From Agapetus fuscipes (lineage: Eukaryota > Arthropoda > Insecta > Trichoptera > Glossosomatidae), in assembly GCA_951799405.1 (NCBI GenBank), contig OX637345.1:6820001-6884000 (forward strand): a DNA stretch of 64,000 bases, written 5' to 3'. Position numbers and translations under genes: made by a program. The notes below the pieces were generated by a model that was not told the origin of the DNA, searched no databases, and was given only the letters and a program-made list of their open reading frames with translations. Of this stretch, positions 52,423 to 63,422 are shown in pieces (the stretch's first letter is position 1; every line of letters starts with the position of its first letter).

Positions 52423-53151
52423 ATGACTGCGATGGAATACATCACCGACGCCAAAAACATGATTAAATCATTGGGAGAAATTATAAATGATACAAACAAC
52501 AAATTCAATAAGGATCAAATTTCGAAGCTCACACCTAAACTAACAGATCTTCTGGGCAACATCAGCCAAATGGCTGTTAAGATGGGCAGTCTGGAGGGCG
52601 AGATTAACGCTTTCAAAGCTATTTTAAAAAATCCCCCGCAGCCCAACAATCCTGCAGAGGAATCATTTGAGGTTGAATCAAAACCATCATTAAGAAATAA
52701 CTCCTATAAACAACCAGAAAACATCCTACAAACTTTGACGGAGTTAAATGATAGAAATCTAAGAGCCAAAAATATAATCCTTTTTGGTGTTCCTGAGTCG
52801 GACCCTGATACTCCACCAAAGGAGCAAAACTTAGAAGATGATAATAAGACATCTAAAATCATAACAAGCGTGACTGAAAACACTAACGGAATAGTTAGGG
52901 TGCATAGAATTGGTCTCCGCCAAAGAGACAAACCAAGACCCATCAAGGTGATTTTCAAAGAGAGCGAAGATGTAACTTGTTTTTTGCGAAACAGCCGCAA
53001 ACTTCCTCCGGGCATAAAATCAAAGAAGGACTTGACATTAATGCAGAGAAATCATCTAAAAGCATTATGGTCTGAGGTTGATGCACGTAAGAAAAATGGC
53101 GATGAAAACATAACTGTCAAATTCATCAACGGTGAACCAAAAATAGTATAG
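52423..53151 (+). CDS. LINE ORF1 protein, open
   Basis: A frame of about 242 codons; the in-frame ATG at 52423 is preferred over an upstream GTG at 52414. The N-terminal half is predicted helical and charged (IKSLGEIINDTNNKF, LTDLLGNISQMAVKMGSLEG), as in the coiled coil of LINE ORF1 proteins. The C-terminal half, LRAKNIILFGVPES to VRVHRIGLRQRDKPRPIKVI and SRKLPPGIKSKKDLT, resembles the RRM-like RNA-binding part of insect Jockey/CR1-type ORF1. No CCHC knuckle was seen. It presumably packages element RNA. No stop or frameshift is present. Confidence 0.8.
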   Translation: MTAMEYITDAKNMIKSLGEIINDTNNKFNKDQISKLTPKLTDLLGNISQMAVKMGSLEGEINAFKAILKNPPQPNNPAEESFEVESKPSLRNNSYKQPENILQTLTELNDRNLRAKNIILFGVPESDPDTPPKEQNLEDDNKTSKIITSVTENTNGIVRVHRIGLRQRDKPRPIKVIFKESEDVTCFLRNSRKLPPGIKSKKDLTLMQRNHLKALWSEVDARKKNGDENITVKFINGEPKIV

Positions 53152-53174
53152 CTTAACTCAAAAAACTCCCAAGC

Positions 53175-56012
53175 ATGAAAGTCTTTTACCAAAATGTGAG
53201 AAGTATTAGATCAAAAACATCACAGATTCGACAACATATCCCAACTCTATCATATCAATTAGTCATCTTCACAGAGACGTGGCTCGACGAGTCAATCAAA
53301 GACTCTGAACTAGGACTGGATCAATACAATGTTTTCAGGAAGGATAGAGACAAATTCACAAGTTCAAAAAAGAGGGGAGGAGGAGTCCTTATAGCTGTAA
53401 AAAACAATATACCTGCAACCTACATTAAGGTAAACCAGAAAAATATAGAACACATATACATCAAATTACAATCCACAACTGAAACAATAATAATAGGATG
53501 TGTATACATTCCACCCTCCTCAAGCATAGACATATATAAAAATGTCTGCAGCGAGCTTGAGGCTCTTCAAAAAAAATATCCTCGCGCTACTTTTGTCATA
53601 TTCGGAGATTTCAACCTTCCAAATATTGAATGGTCTATGGATGAAGACAAACCATCTGCAATTCTTGAAAATAACAATGGTGCTAATGAATTATTGGAAA
53701 CCGTAAATTTTATGAATTTAAAACAACACAACTTTGTCTTTAATAGCAATGATAAACTTTTGGACCTTGTATTTTCTGACCGAAAAAAGATCATAGTTGA
53801 AAGATCATCAGATGCCTTCTTAAATGTTGACAAATATCATCCTCCTCTAGATATAGAAATACTTTCATCACTGAATTGCAAGAAAAACAGATCCGTTTTT
53901 TCCCACAATTTTAAAAATGGAGATTATACCAACGCCAACTCATATTTGTTTAATCAAAACTGGGATTTCCTGCAAAATAATAATGTTGAATTAATGGTTA
54001 CCCGCTTTTATGAGATTGTAAATGAAACTATAAATCTATACATTCCTTATAATGAATACAAAACAACAACGTACCCATCGTGGTTCACTGCTGATTTGAT
54101 AAAGACTATATCTGAAAAAAAAATAGCACACAGAAGATTCAAAATTACAGGGGAAACTGATGATTATTTGAAGTTTTCTGCCCTAAGAAATGATTGTAAG
54201 GTGCAATAAAAAAAATGTTACCTTAACTTAATACAAAATATACAAGATACAACCGTCGACACTAAATCGCTCTGGAGTTTTAAAAGAAAACTTAGCAATG
54301 ACAATCAAGAATGTCCAAATAAAATGTTTCTGAACAAGATGATGGCTGATAATCACAATGACATTGCTAACTTGTTTGCTAGATTCTTTAGTGAAGTGTA
54401 TGTTGAGGACTCCAACTTGATAAACGATACACCATTAAAAGAAGACTCAACACCATTAAATTTGACTGAATGTAGTTTATCTTACAATACTGTGCTAAAC
54501 AAGATATCCAACTTAGATGTAAGAAAAGGCGCTGGTCCCGATAAAATCCCTCCTTTATTTCTTATCAATTGTGCCTCTGCCCTAGCTTCTCCTTTGACGA
54601 CAATTTTCAACAAATCGCTCAGCCAAGGTCACTATCCTAATGTCTGGAAAAACGGTCACATTAGACCCATTCACAAAAAAGATGATAAGTCCAATATTGA
54701 AAATTATAGACCTATTTGTATTCAATCAATTTTAGCCAAATTATTCGAATCATTAGTTTTGGACCAGATTTTTCCGGAAATTTCTAAATGTATTTCTACT
54801 AAGCAACATGGTTTTTTACCAGGAAGATCCACAGGGACAAATTTGGCAATTTACCAAAACTATCTAGCCAATAAGCTTGCAGCCGGGTACCAGGTGGACA
54901 GTGTTTACACCGACTTTTCGAAGGCGTTTGACAAGGTATGCCACTCAATTTTAATACAAAAATTGTCAAGGTTTGGTATAAAAAATCAACTTTTGCAGTA
55001 GCTGTCGAGTTATCTTGTCGAGCGTTCTTTGAGAGTAAAGGTGGGGGAAACCCTATCAAAGCCCTTCCCTGCTAAAAGTGGTCTTCCGCAAGGAAGTCAT
55101 TTTGGCCCAATTTTGTTCCTTATCTTTATTAATGATATCACAGATGTGCTGTTTGACATTGAATTCTTACTTTTTGCCGATGACATCAAACTATACAAAG
55201 CTATAAATGACGTGTCTGACTGTCTTTTGCTTCAGAATAATTTAAATCGAATGTCCATGTGGTGTGCACACAATAGACTGTTTATGAATGACAATAAATG
55301 CCAAGTTATAAGATTTGGTAGAAATAAAGATAAAATAGTATATAATTATTGCCTAAACAATAGTTCCCTTGAATCGGTTGAACTAATTCGAGATTTAGGC
55401 ATAATCTTTGACTGCCATTTATCGTTCCGACAACATATTGCATTTATAACAAATAGGGCCACTAAGACCCTGGGTTTTGTGTGTCGCACTGTGAAAGATT
55501 TCTCGAACATATTAGCCATCAAACAGCTTTATATTTCCCTTGTACGCAGCCAACTTGAATACAACTCATACATTTGGTCTCCCGGGTACAAACTTCATTG
55601 TGATGCTATAGAGCGTATCCAAAAAAGATTTTTAAGATTTGTAAATTTTAAATTAAATATTCGTTTTGATGACTTGAACTATAGTTTTTTGTTAAATTTT
55701 TTGAATCTTGAAACTTTACAAAATCGCAGAATATTTCATGATTTATTTTTTTTGTATAAAGTTGTTAATTCATTGGTGGACAGCCCTGAATTATTGAATG
55801 TCATTAATCTACACATACCGAGTCGAACAAGAAGTCGAAATATATTCCACTGCGACGTTGCAACAAAAACATTTATAATGCATTCTATGATATATCGGCT
55901 TCATCGACTCGGTAATGATTATCTAACCAATGATGATATAGATATTTTTGGTATGTCCATCGGAATTTATAGAAATTCATTAAAGTCTGTTTTATCATGT
56001 AATTCTTCTTGA
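53175..56012 (+). pseudogene. LINE ORF2 endonuclease-reverse transcriptase, two in-frame stops
   Basis: One reading frame spans 946 codons, interrupted only by TAA at 54207-54209 and TAG at 54999-55001; there is no frameshift. The endonuclease part has FYQNVRSIRSK, FTETWLDES, GDFNLPNIEWS and a YHPPL-type catalytic His segment. The reverse transcriptase part has GAGPDKIPPLF, NYRPICIQS, TDFSKAFDKV (A), SGLPQGSHFGPILFLIFIND (B) and LFADDIKLY (C). The C-terminus has RSQLEYNSYIWSP and RIQKRFLRF. The second stop falls in a position where W is expected before LSSYL. Catalytic residues appear intact, so this is a recently disabled copy. Confidence 0.9.
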
Positions 56013-56215
56013 TTTATGTTTAATTTCTCTTTTCTTACTGATCACTTATATTTTTTATACATTTATTTTTAATCTTTTTATATTCATAATATGTATCTTG
56101 TAATAATCATAATATTTATACAATTTGTAAGCAACAAACTTCTGTACTACCTCTGTTAATCTAAAAATGTAAAAGGCTTCAGCCGTTTATTATAAATAAA
56201 TAAAAAAAAAAAAAT

Positions 56216-56520
56216 AATAATAAAAAATAATATTAGATGATTTATTTGGTGAGCTCGGTTTTTGTGTGAATCACACCTCAAGAGCCGTCTGCGAGTTTGG
56301 TCGTCGCTGTAAAAAGCGCCAATTCTCAATCAAAGCCCAGGTGCTGTAAGTCTGTATGGACCTTTGGTGACTGGTATAAAAAGGCATTATGATTTTTTCA
56401 ACCCAACGAAGAGCATATTTGAAATTATGGATCACATTTTTTTTTGCTCCGCCGGGATTCAAACCCACGACCTTCCCTTTACGAGTCTGAAACGTTACCA
56501 TCAGACTACGGACAGGTCAT
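56216..56520 (-). repeat. SINE-A, full length
   Basis: From AATATTAGATGATTTATTTGG to GACTACGGACAGGTC; it includes the B-box region GGGATTCAAACCC and the A-rich tail next to the LINE. Confidence 0.9.
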
Positions 56521-56786
56521 ACGTTATCCTTTTTTCTCAATTTGACCACTATGGTACTAAAACTTGTCCCGCATGTATGTATGTGTCAGAAGGACTCACA
56601 TCACGTGGACGCTCATTCAAGGCTATGTATTTTCAAGTGGCAGAAGGCCTTCCCGTGATGTTAAAAGCGACAGTACGGTAACAAACCAACCTCCAGATTA
56701 GAGGTGTGCCCATGACTCTACAAGTAAGTGAATTAATGTTACTGAAGCACTTGTTGGGTAGTTTTTGCTATATCACGAAAAACTAA

Positions 56787-57025
56787 GGGCCTGTTGAACC
56801 AACCTCCAATCAATATTCGATTGACACATCAAATTTGATTGCTCAATTCTGGTAAGAACCTCGGTTGAATATTTCTCGGAAGTGGGTAAATTTATGATGG
56901 AATTCGAACAGGAAAGATGATGTGCATCAGCTGATTTACGTATTTGCCACGAAATTTTTGCTTTGATGGGAGAAATCACACTTCATTTGGATTTTTGTCT
57001 TTTTGTAGTTTGGTGCAACAGACCC
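56787..57025. mobile_element. Harbinger-like MITE, intact, TAA target duplication
   Basis: TIRs GGGCCTGTTGAACCAAC and GTTTGGTGCAACAGACCC, flanked by TAA at 56784-56786 and 57026-57028. About 239 bp, non-coding. The 3-bp TWA duplication fits PIF/Harbinger-type transposition. A split copy lies at 3517-4372. Confidence 0.8.
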
Positions 57026-57082
57026 TAAGTGTTTTTTTAATCAACCATTCAGCAGTATATTTTTAATGATTTCATGTTCATG

Positions 57083-57350
57083 ACCGGTCTGTTGTTCAAT
57101 GGTAACACTTCGGACTCGTAAATGGAAGGTTGTGAGTTCGAATCCCAGCGGAGAACAAAAAATATACCATTTATATTTTCAAATTTGCTCTTCGCTGGGT
57201 TGAAAAATTCGTAAGCCTTTACCAATTACCGGTCACCAAAGGTCCATCCAGCCTTACAGCCACTGGGTCTTGCTTGAGAGTTGGCGCTTCTACAGCGACG
57301 ACCAAGCTCGCAGAGGGCTGTTGAGGTGTGATTCACACACGTTTTCGTTT
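57083..57350 (+). repeat. SINE-A
   Basis: GACCGGTCTGTTGTTCAATGG head, GAGTTCGAATCCCAGCGG, CTACAGCGACGACCAAGCTC, GAGGTGTGATTCACAC. Confidence 0.9.
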
Positions 57351-57444
57351 TGTTCTCAATTTGACCACAACGGTACTCAGTGTTTTTAATCAACCATTCA
57401 ACTTTATATTTTTAATGATTCCATGTTTTTTGCTGATTATTTAC

Positions 57445-57610
57445 AGGACAGCCTGTAGGCGCCGTTTAGCGCACGACTAATTGAAGTCCAAAGGTGTTTC
57501 CCGCGCACGGGGTGTTTTAATTTTATTTCTGTTAATAATGGTCGCGCACGGGACACGTAAGCCCGCCAAAATGTGCTCCAAAATGCCAAACAGATTTCGT
57601 GCGTAGTTAT
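57445..57610. other. GC-richer repeat-free block
   Basis: GTAGGCGCCGTTTAGCGCAC, TTTCCCGCGCACGGGGTG, GGTCGCGCACGGGACACG. No match in the window; possible regulatory sequence. Confidence 0.3.
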
Positions 57611-58454
57611 ATTTAATAACTTGCCACTTAGGGATATTATTGAGGAAAGTCAGTGCCGCATTTAGGGGGACAAATAAAAAATAAAGTAAAAACGTTGCCC
57701 TGGGGCCTCAAAAAACTCAAGATGTCTGAATGAAAACTTAGACTGAAAAAATACACTTTTAGGTTCTTGATCTGTATGTCTTCACTTAATCGATGAATTT
57801 GACGACACCAACTTAGGCTTACTCGAGACTCGCCCAGTTGTGCGCCGGAGCACCAGCTCTGATTCAAGGGAGTAAAACTCCGATGATCAATGGTCAGATG
57901 ATACTAATTTATTTAGTCATTGATTCCTCCTTTTATAGTACTAAATGGTATATACTTTTTCCTTTTTAGGCGACCACAATAATTATATACATCTAGAAAT
58001 TTCTATGCATTGTTCCACATTTTGCAATAATTCGTGAAATATCTCATCAGCACATTCCATCTTATACATTATTTCTTTACAAAGCATTATTTAGAAAATC
58101 AGTTAATACTAGGTCTCACTGACAATGCATTATTTGACAAATTCAATTAATTGATAATTATACAAATCTAGATTGTTCCATACATTACTTAGAAAAAACA
58201 ATATTATTTGAAATACAAGATCTGCAAGTTCTTTCTTGCACGTTCCTTACTGACAGTGCATATTTGACTTATTCAAAGAATTATTTTAAATAACAAAAAT
58301 GTAAGTACATAATGTGGCTACTTTCTGCGGTTCTGGAACAATCTATGATATTATAGACTTATGTTAAAAAGTATTTTTAACAATCGATATGTATTATTAC
58401 AGGGTTATTCATAACACATTTAATTCATAGCTGATTCATGAATCATCGTTTTTT
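57611..58454. other. AT-rich DNA
   Basis: Nothing recognised. Confidence 0.45.
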
Positions 58455-58624
58455 TTTGTACGGAAAAGTCAGGTTAGGTGGTGGTTGAGCCATGGATTTG
58501 CTGTGTGTGAATGACACCGTAAGTTGTGTAGGTTTATATCGCCACCTTAAAGCTAAAACTGAATAGATGCTGATTCACCTATTTGAGAAATCGTGGATTA
58601 AACATTTTGTTGGAAGTTACTTCT
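58455..58624. repeat. Small repeat and MITE end fragment
   Basis: 58455-58540 (GTACGGAAAAGTCAG, GAGCCATGGATTTGCTGTG) is shared with 14685, 15985 and 39262. 58540-58624 matches one end of the MITE at 51317-51584. Confidence 0.55.
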
Positions 58625-58804
58625 CACAGTAAATCTAAATCTAAGCTGCAAAGATATATCATTTAAGATTCATATTAAACGCATTAATATTAACACATGC
58701 CGCATGTGGACGTACAATATAAAAACCCAATCTCAAAGGAACATAAGCCCTGCATAAGCTCTTGCCGACCTTCCCTGAAACAGGGGTGACATTGGCAAAG
58801 ACGC

Positions 58805-58835
<31 letters not shown>

Positions 58836-58865
58836 AAAGTGAACCATTTTTTACAGTATGGGTGG
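58625..58865 (-). repeat. C-element carrying an A-run insertion
   Basis: TCTAAGCTGCAAAGATATATC to CAGTATGGGTGGC. Interrupted at 58801-58831 by ACGC plus 27 A residues, flanked by TGGCAAAG on both sides. Confidence 0.85.
58801..58831 (+). mobile_element. Poly(A)-only retroinsertion with 8-bp target duplication
   Basis: ACGC followed by 27 A residues; TGGCAAAG is at 58793-58800 and 58832-58839. All other C-elements have only one such word at this site. It looks like an extreme 5'-truncated retrotransposition event. Confidence 0.7.
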
Positions 58866-59529
58866 CAAGTACTCATTGAATAGTCCCAAACTACAGGACT
58901 TCATATTTATTCAGTGTTTTCTTCATAGAAAATTGACAAAAATGTACATTTATCTGAGAAACTTTGACGCAACTTCAAGTGCTGTGATGATGAGCCACTA
59001 TGTCCGAAAAGGCAGTGCTGTGGATTCATCAGGGCTTTTTAGTCGTTCAACCCTTGAGGACACTTTTCGTCTGGCGTGTGGATTTTTCGGATTAAGAATT
59101 GGGAATATTTTTGTTTATTTTTTCAATTTCTGATTTCAAAAAAAAAATTTCAAGTAGTAAAAACTGTACATTAAATCAGTCATATTTAATGTGAATATGA
59201 ATATATTATTTTGGTACCCAGGGCCACATATTTGCAAATCCGCACCTGGTAAAGTCCGAGCAACACTACATTTTTAATAATTGTATGAATGTCCATATAA
59301 CATAACATAACACAACACAACATAACACAACTAAACATAGGTGTGAGAAATAATATGATCGCTCAATCACAATTAAAGAAATGCCACAATTATAACCGCT
59401 TGTAATACTAGTATTAACTTTAAATTTATGCCTCCACATAGGCGCGTTTTTTTTTAAAGATTAATGCCTTAATAATACGTATTCGAAAATCGTAAAAGAA
59501 AACTAAAATCGGCGAATCTGTAAGCAGTA
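58866..59529. other. Unassigned AT-rich DNA
   Basis: 58858-59133 is open for 91 codons but shows no recognisable motif. An ACATAACACAAC simple repeat lies at 59300-59330. Confidence 0.4.
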
Positions 59530-59531
59530 AC

Positions 59532-59985
59532 TGCCCGGTCGATGGCTCAGTTGGTAGAAAGCTTGCATTCGATACCGAAAGTAAGGGTTCGATCCCCCCC
59601 ACATTTCCTGTTTCGGTGTTTATTTCAAACCCAATGGCAAGATTTACTTAGCCTTTTCAAGAAATGAGTACCAGCCTTCTCGGGAGCTGGAGAACCCCTA
59701 TTCCAACTGAAATGGTTGGTGTAGGCCGGCTCCCTTACATGTGAAAATAAATAGGTGTCACACAACACATGCGACCCTTTTGAGTAAAACGCGACAAGAA
59801 GCTACACTATATGTGTAACTTCTCTCTTTTCTCTCATATAAATTCTCACGTAAAAATTGTGGAGCATAAAAGTCGCAAGAAACGGCGGAAGCAATTTGGT
59901 TGGCGTAAGGACGGCCTCCTTACCTGTAAAACAAGAAATAGGTTCACTCGCCACATGCGACTACTTCGAGGAAAACGCGCCAGGA
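59532..59985 (+). repeat. SINE-B, full length, plus a second SINE-B 3' end
   Basis: 59532-59825: GGTCGATGGCTCAGTTGG, GGGTTCGATCCCCC, TCTCGGGAGCTGGAGAACCC, CACTATATGTGTAAC. 59895-59985: TGGCGTAAGGACGGCCTCC, CTCGCCACATGCGACTAC. Confidence 0.85.
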
Positions 59986-59999
59986 AGTTAAAAGAACTA

Positions 60000-60339
60000 G
60001 AAAAAACATTTCTTTAAGCTCCTTGAAGCGTCCAAGCCTCAGTTAGCACGCGAACGAAATTCAAAACTCTGTAATAGATTTCGCGACACTTTCCTCGCCA
60101 CGAATAAAGTCATTTTCAATTTTAATAACACCCCCCATGCATTTTATTTTCGGGGGGGGACGGGAGGGGAGGTAGCCTCCCACATTTTCAAAATTGCCCC
60201 CAGGCACGACAATCTGCGAGAAAAGGTGAATTGCTTCCGCCCCGTGTAGCTGTTTAGACCCCGCGTATTCAAAACATGAATAATTGACGGTGAAAAATAT
60301 CCATAAAGTGCCCTCTCACTGTCAATCATTCGACATTCA
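60000..60339. other. Repeat-free block with G-run
   Basis: Includes a GGGGGGGACGGGAGGGGAGG run near 60155 and CTTCCGCCCCGTGTAGCTG. No match in the window; possible regulatory sequence or simply low complexity. Confidence 0.3.
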
Positions 60340-60665
60340 ACAATCTTGCGTGATGTCCATGTTCAGTTTATTTGTATAATGAGATACAATGATATAAGTA
60401 TAATCACCAATGAGGGAGTCCTACGACGTACCTATGCATACCACAAAGGAACTTCTAGCAACCGAGCAATGAAAAATACCGGCTTCTCCATCTTATCATA
60501 CAAGGTAAGATTGAAGAGAGAAGAATTCAAGGACGCCGAAGGACGTCGTGGCTAAAAACCTGCAACAGTGGTTTGGCAAAAGTCCCAATTACGAGCCGCA
60601 GCATTTAATGTGAAAAAAGCCTTGATGGTCGCCGATCTTCGTTCAAAGTGGCACTGAAAGAAGAT
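60340..60665 (+). pseudogene. LINE C-terminal fragment
   Basis: Readings VLRRTYAYHKGTSSN, KNTGFSILSYKVRLK, GRRKTSWLKNLQQWF in shifting frames, the GRRxxSWxxNLxxWF block of RTE-like ORF2 C-termini. It resembles 40600-40720. Confidence 0.6.
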
Positions 60666-60679
60666 AAAATTGATATAAC

Positions 60680-60822
60680 TGTAACTCTGTCACCATTTTA
60701 GGGGTGGCCAGAGCCTCTGCAGAACTGCCTCCATTTTTTGTATCCTTACATACCTCTTTCAATTCGTTTATATCCATCACCTATTTCATGATTTTCTACT
60801 TTTACGCTCACTTTGTACATCC
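60680..60822 (-). mobile_element. LINE 3' end, GTTACA-tailed family
   Basis: Reversed ACTCTGTCACCATTTTAGG, CAGAGCCTCTGCAGAACTG and TTCAATTCGTTTATATCC; see 22895-23393. Confidence 0.7.
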
Positions 60823-60990
60823 CATATGCAAAGATATTGATATGGCACCAGCCAGTAGCATCGCGCTCATCGACCTCCTTGACAAAAACTTAACCCTACA
60901 CGCTGATTGGCTGGCGTTCGGCAATACACCGGCCGATTCAGATTTAGTTGTAAGATTTGACAAATGGAAACTGAATAAAAATGGAAAGGA
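60823..60990 (+). other. Unassigned coding-like stretch
   Basis: It reads DMAPASSIALIDLLDKNLTL, then HADWLAFGNTPADSDLVVRF and DKWKLNKNGKE, open and with balanced codon use unlike its AT-rich surroundings. It lies between a LINE end and a C-element. It may be an exon or transposon fragment; no family was recognised. Confidence 0.3.
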
Positions 60991-61017
60991 ATGTTTTTTT
61001 TTATTATTTGTATTCGT

Positions 61018-61377
61018 TGACTTACAAGTTGGTATGATGCTGACCACCCATACTGTAATACTTTGCCAATGTCACCACTGTTTTAGGAAGTCGGCAAGAG
61101 TTGCAGGGCTTATGTTCATTTGAGATTGTTTTTTTTTATATTGTAAGTCAACAAGCGGCATGTGTAAGCGTGAACTTACACGTATCTGTTTGTGGACATG
61201 CATTTAATATGAATTTCAAACCACTTCACCTAAACCCCCACTTCAACTAAAAGTGTTTGGTGTGAAGCCGGACCCCTTACCCGTAAAAATAAAACGGTCC
61301 CGAATCGCCACATGCGACTTCTTCGGGGATAACGCAGGCAAGAAGTTACACTATATGTATAGCTTAGTTGCGTTGAT
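61018..61377 (+). repeat. C-element followed by SINE-B 3' half
   Basis: 61018-61215: TGACTTACAAGTTGGTATG to ATGAATTTCAAACC. 61217-61377: CACTTCAACTAAAAGTG, CGCCACATGCGACTTC, AAGTTACACTATATG, TTAGTTGCG. Confidence 0.8.
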
Positions 61378-61825
61378 ATATTTATATTTTTAACTAAGAT
61401 TATAGATAGATTATAGTTGGTATGAATCTGTCACCACTCATTGTCATACATTCGTTTTCAGTGAACACATTCTGCATGCCACTTATATTTAATGGAGCAA
61501 TAGTACCATGGGAAATCAAGCAAAAATGTCAGGCAAAAGTGATGGTCTGTGAGGAGCATAATGTAAGCAGATTTCAAAATTATGATAAAAATGTACAAAA
61601 ATCAATGAAGGGTTGTGTCAATTATTTTTTCGGATTTTTTTAGTAGGTACTTTCACTCACGAGAGATTTAGATTTTTAACGTGTATAAACGTATTGCAAC
61701 GTTTTCTGAACACAGTGTGCGGACTTTGGAATGTTCTAGTAAACAGGAGTTTTTTTTATCGTATTTTGAACTCACCGGAGAGGTTGTATTAAATCTGTAA
61801 TGTTATTAATGTTCTTTAAATAAAT
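61378..61825. other. Unassigned DNA
   Basis: 61422-61643 is open for 73 codons with no recognisable motif. Confidence 0.35.
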
Positions 61826-61965
61826 ATGAGGATGATTTATTTATACAATCACACATCAACAGCGCTCTGCGAGTTTGGTCGTTGCTATTATAGAAACACG
61901 ATCCAGTTGCTGTAAGGCTGGATAAACTTCGATAACCGATATTTTGTAAAAGGGTATTATTGTGT
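61826..61965 (-). repeat. SINE-A fragment
   Basis: GATGATTTATTTATACAATC, CTCTGCGAGTTTGGTCG and GATCCAGTTGCTGTAAGGC. Confidence 0.7.
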
Positions 61966-62734
61966 GAGGGTTTTTCCTCTGTCCTGCTGATTGACACAAT
62001 TAATAATGTAACAGCCACTTTAATATGTTTACTTTTATTCCTTTCACAATGTATACACAATAAACCACAGCACAATAATATTAATTATTCTTAATTACAC
62101 ATGCTTGTGGCTCTCACGCCAGGCAAGCTTCCTCCCTCTTTTTGCATTCTTTTGTTTTCCTTTTTCCATTCAAATTTAAATACAATGTTCCATTCTACCA
62201 AACAAACAAACTCATCTCGTTACAATTGATACTCATAAAATCAATACCCTCAATTCTATAGATAACAAAGTTTTGACGTCACACAGCCAGGCTGCTTGGG
62301 AAAATTTCACACGTTTGCCCGCCACAAAAATACTGTTCAATTTGTGCTTAAAAAATTATGTCATACATTTCAATTAAAAATCCTTTTCGTTGCTCATTTC
62401 ATGGACTGTAGTTGCATTGGAGTGAAATAGATAACATACTGCGGTACAGCTAGCAAAAGGAAAGCGATTAATTTAATTTTTAATTTTTATTATTTAATAG
62501 GTATCAAGCTTATAATATTTAAACCGTTTTGATACTGTATATTTAGTGTCCACATTATTTCATTTAGAACCTATTTATTTTTACATTTTTACCCCTTTTT
62601 GACACGTTCCGGTTTCATTCCGGATTCGATCGCGAAATGTATAGGACTGCCGGACAAACACTGGACACCGGATCACCAGCATTGCAGATCAAGCACCAAT
62701 TTTTTTCGGCTCTTGCCATATTCTTGGACACTTT
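61966..62734. other. Unassigned AT-rich DNA
   Basis: No repeat family or gene recognised. Confidence 0.45.
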
Positions 62735-63115
62735 TTTTCATTATATCCAGAGTCGTTATCTTTTTCATACAATCTCTCCCTTTACCACGACTCTGGATAT
62801 CCTATTCATTTGCTATTTCCGAAATTGGTTCCATTTATACCTTTTTCGGTCTTCCTCTACCACGACATCCATCTATTTTTGCAGCGTACACTCTCTTCGT
62901 CATTCTTTCGTCATTCATTCTCTCCATATGTGAAAATCATTTTAATGAACTTCTTTGAATCTTCACTTTCACACTTTCCCTCACACCACATTCTTCTCTT
63001 AAAAAATCATCCTCACTCTATCACTCCGTTTTTCCCCAATCATACTTCTAAGATACTCCATTTCAACCAAATCACTTTCATTCAAAATCCAGGCTTCACT
63101 TCCATACATATGTAT
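62735..63115 (-). pseudogene. LINE C-terminal fragment
   Basis: On the minus strand: GGAAGTGAAGCCTGGATTTT, GTCGTGGTAGAGGAAG and CGTGGTAAAGGGAGAG match the LINE fragment at 43796-44000. Many stops. Confidence 0.6.
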
Positions 63116-63182
63116 GTCCAAACCATTAAAGAAAAATTATATATTATAGTTATATTTGATACCAAATTTTCTTTGATAAATA

Positions 63183-63422
63183 AGCCGGTATGAGGCTGAC
63201 TCCTATGCTGTAAGACTTGGTTCATTTTTACAAATGCCGCCCCGTTTAAGGAAAAGACAAAAGAAGTTACACGCTTACGTTCATGTGAGGTTCGGTCATT
63301 TTGTAAGCACACATGCAGCAAGTGTAAGCGCGAACTTACACGTGTCTGATTGCGGGCGTACATTATATATAATATAAGGCTTAAATTTTGAGATATCTTC
63401 GCAACTTAGGTTATACATAATT
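63183..63422 (+). repeat. C-element
   Basis: CCGGTATGAGGCTGACTCC to TCGCAACTTAGGTTATAC, with hairpin GTGTAAG-CGCGAA-CTTACAC intact. Confidence 0.85.

Larger units (their letters stand above)
52300..56215 (+). mobile_element. Near-complete Jockey/CR1-like LINE
   Basis: ORF1 and ORF2 lie 23 bp apart, followed by about 180 bp of 3' UTR and an A-rich end (56192-56214). The 5' limit is approximate. The 3' end abuts the tail of a SINE-A, so it may have inserted into an AT-rich SINE tail. No target duplication could be defined. Confidence 0.8.
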
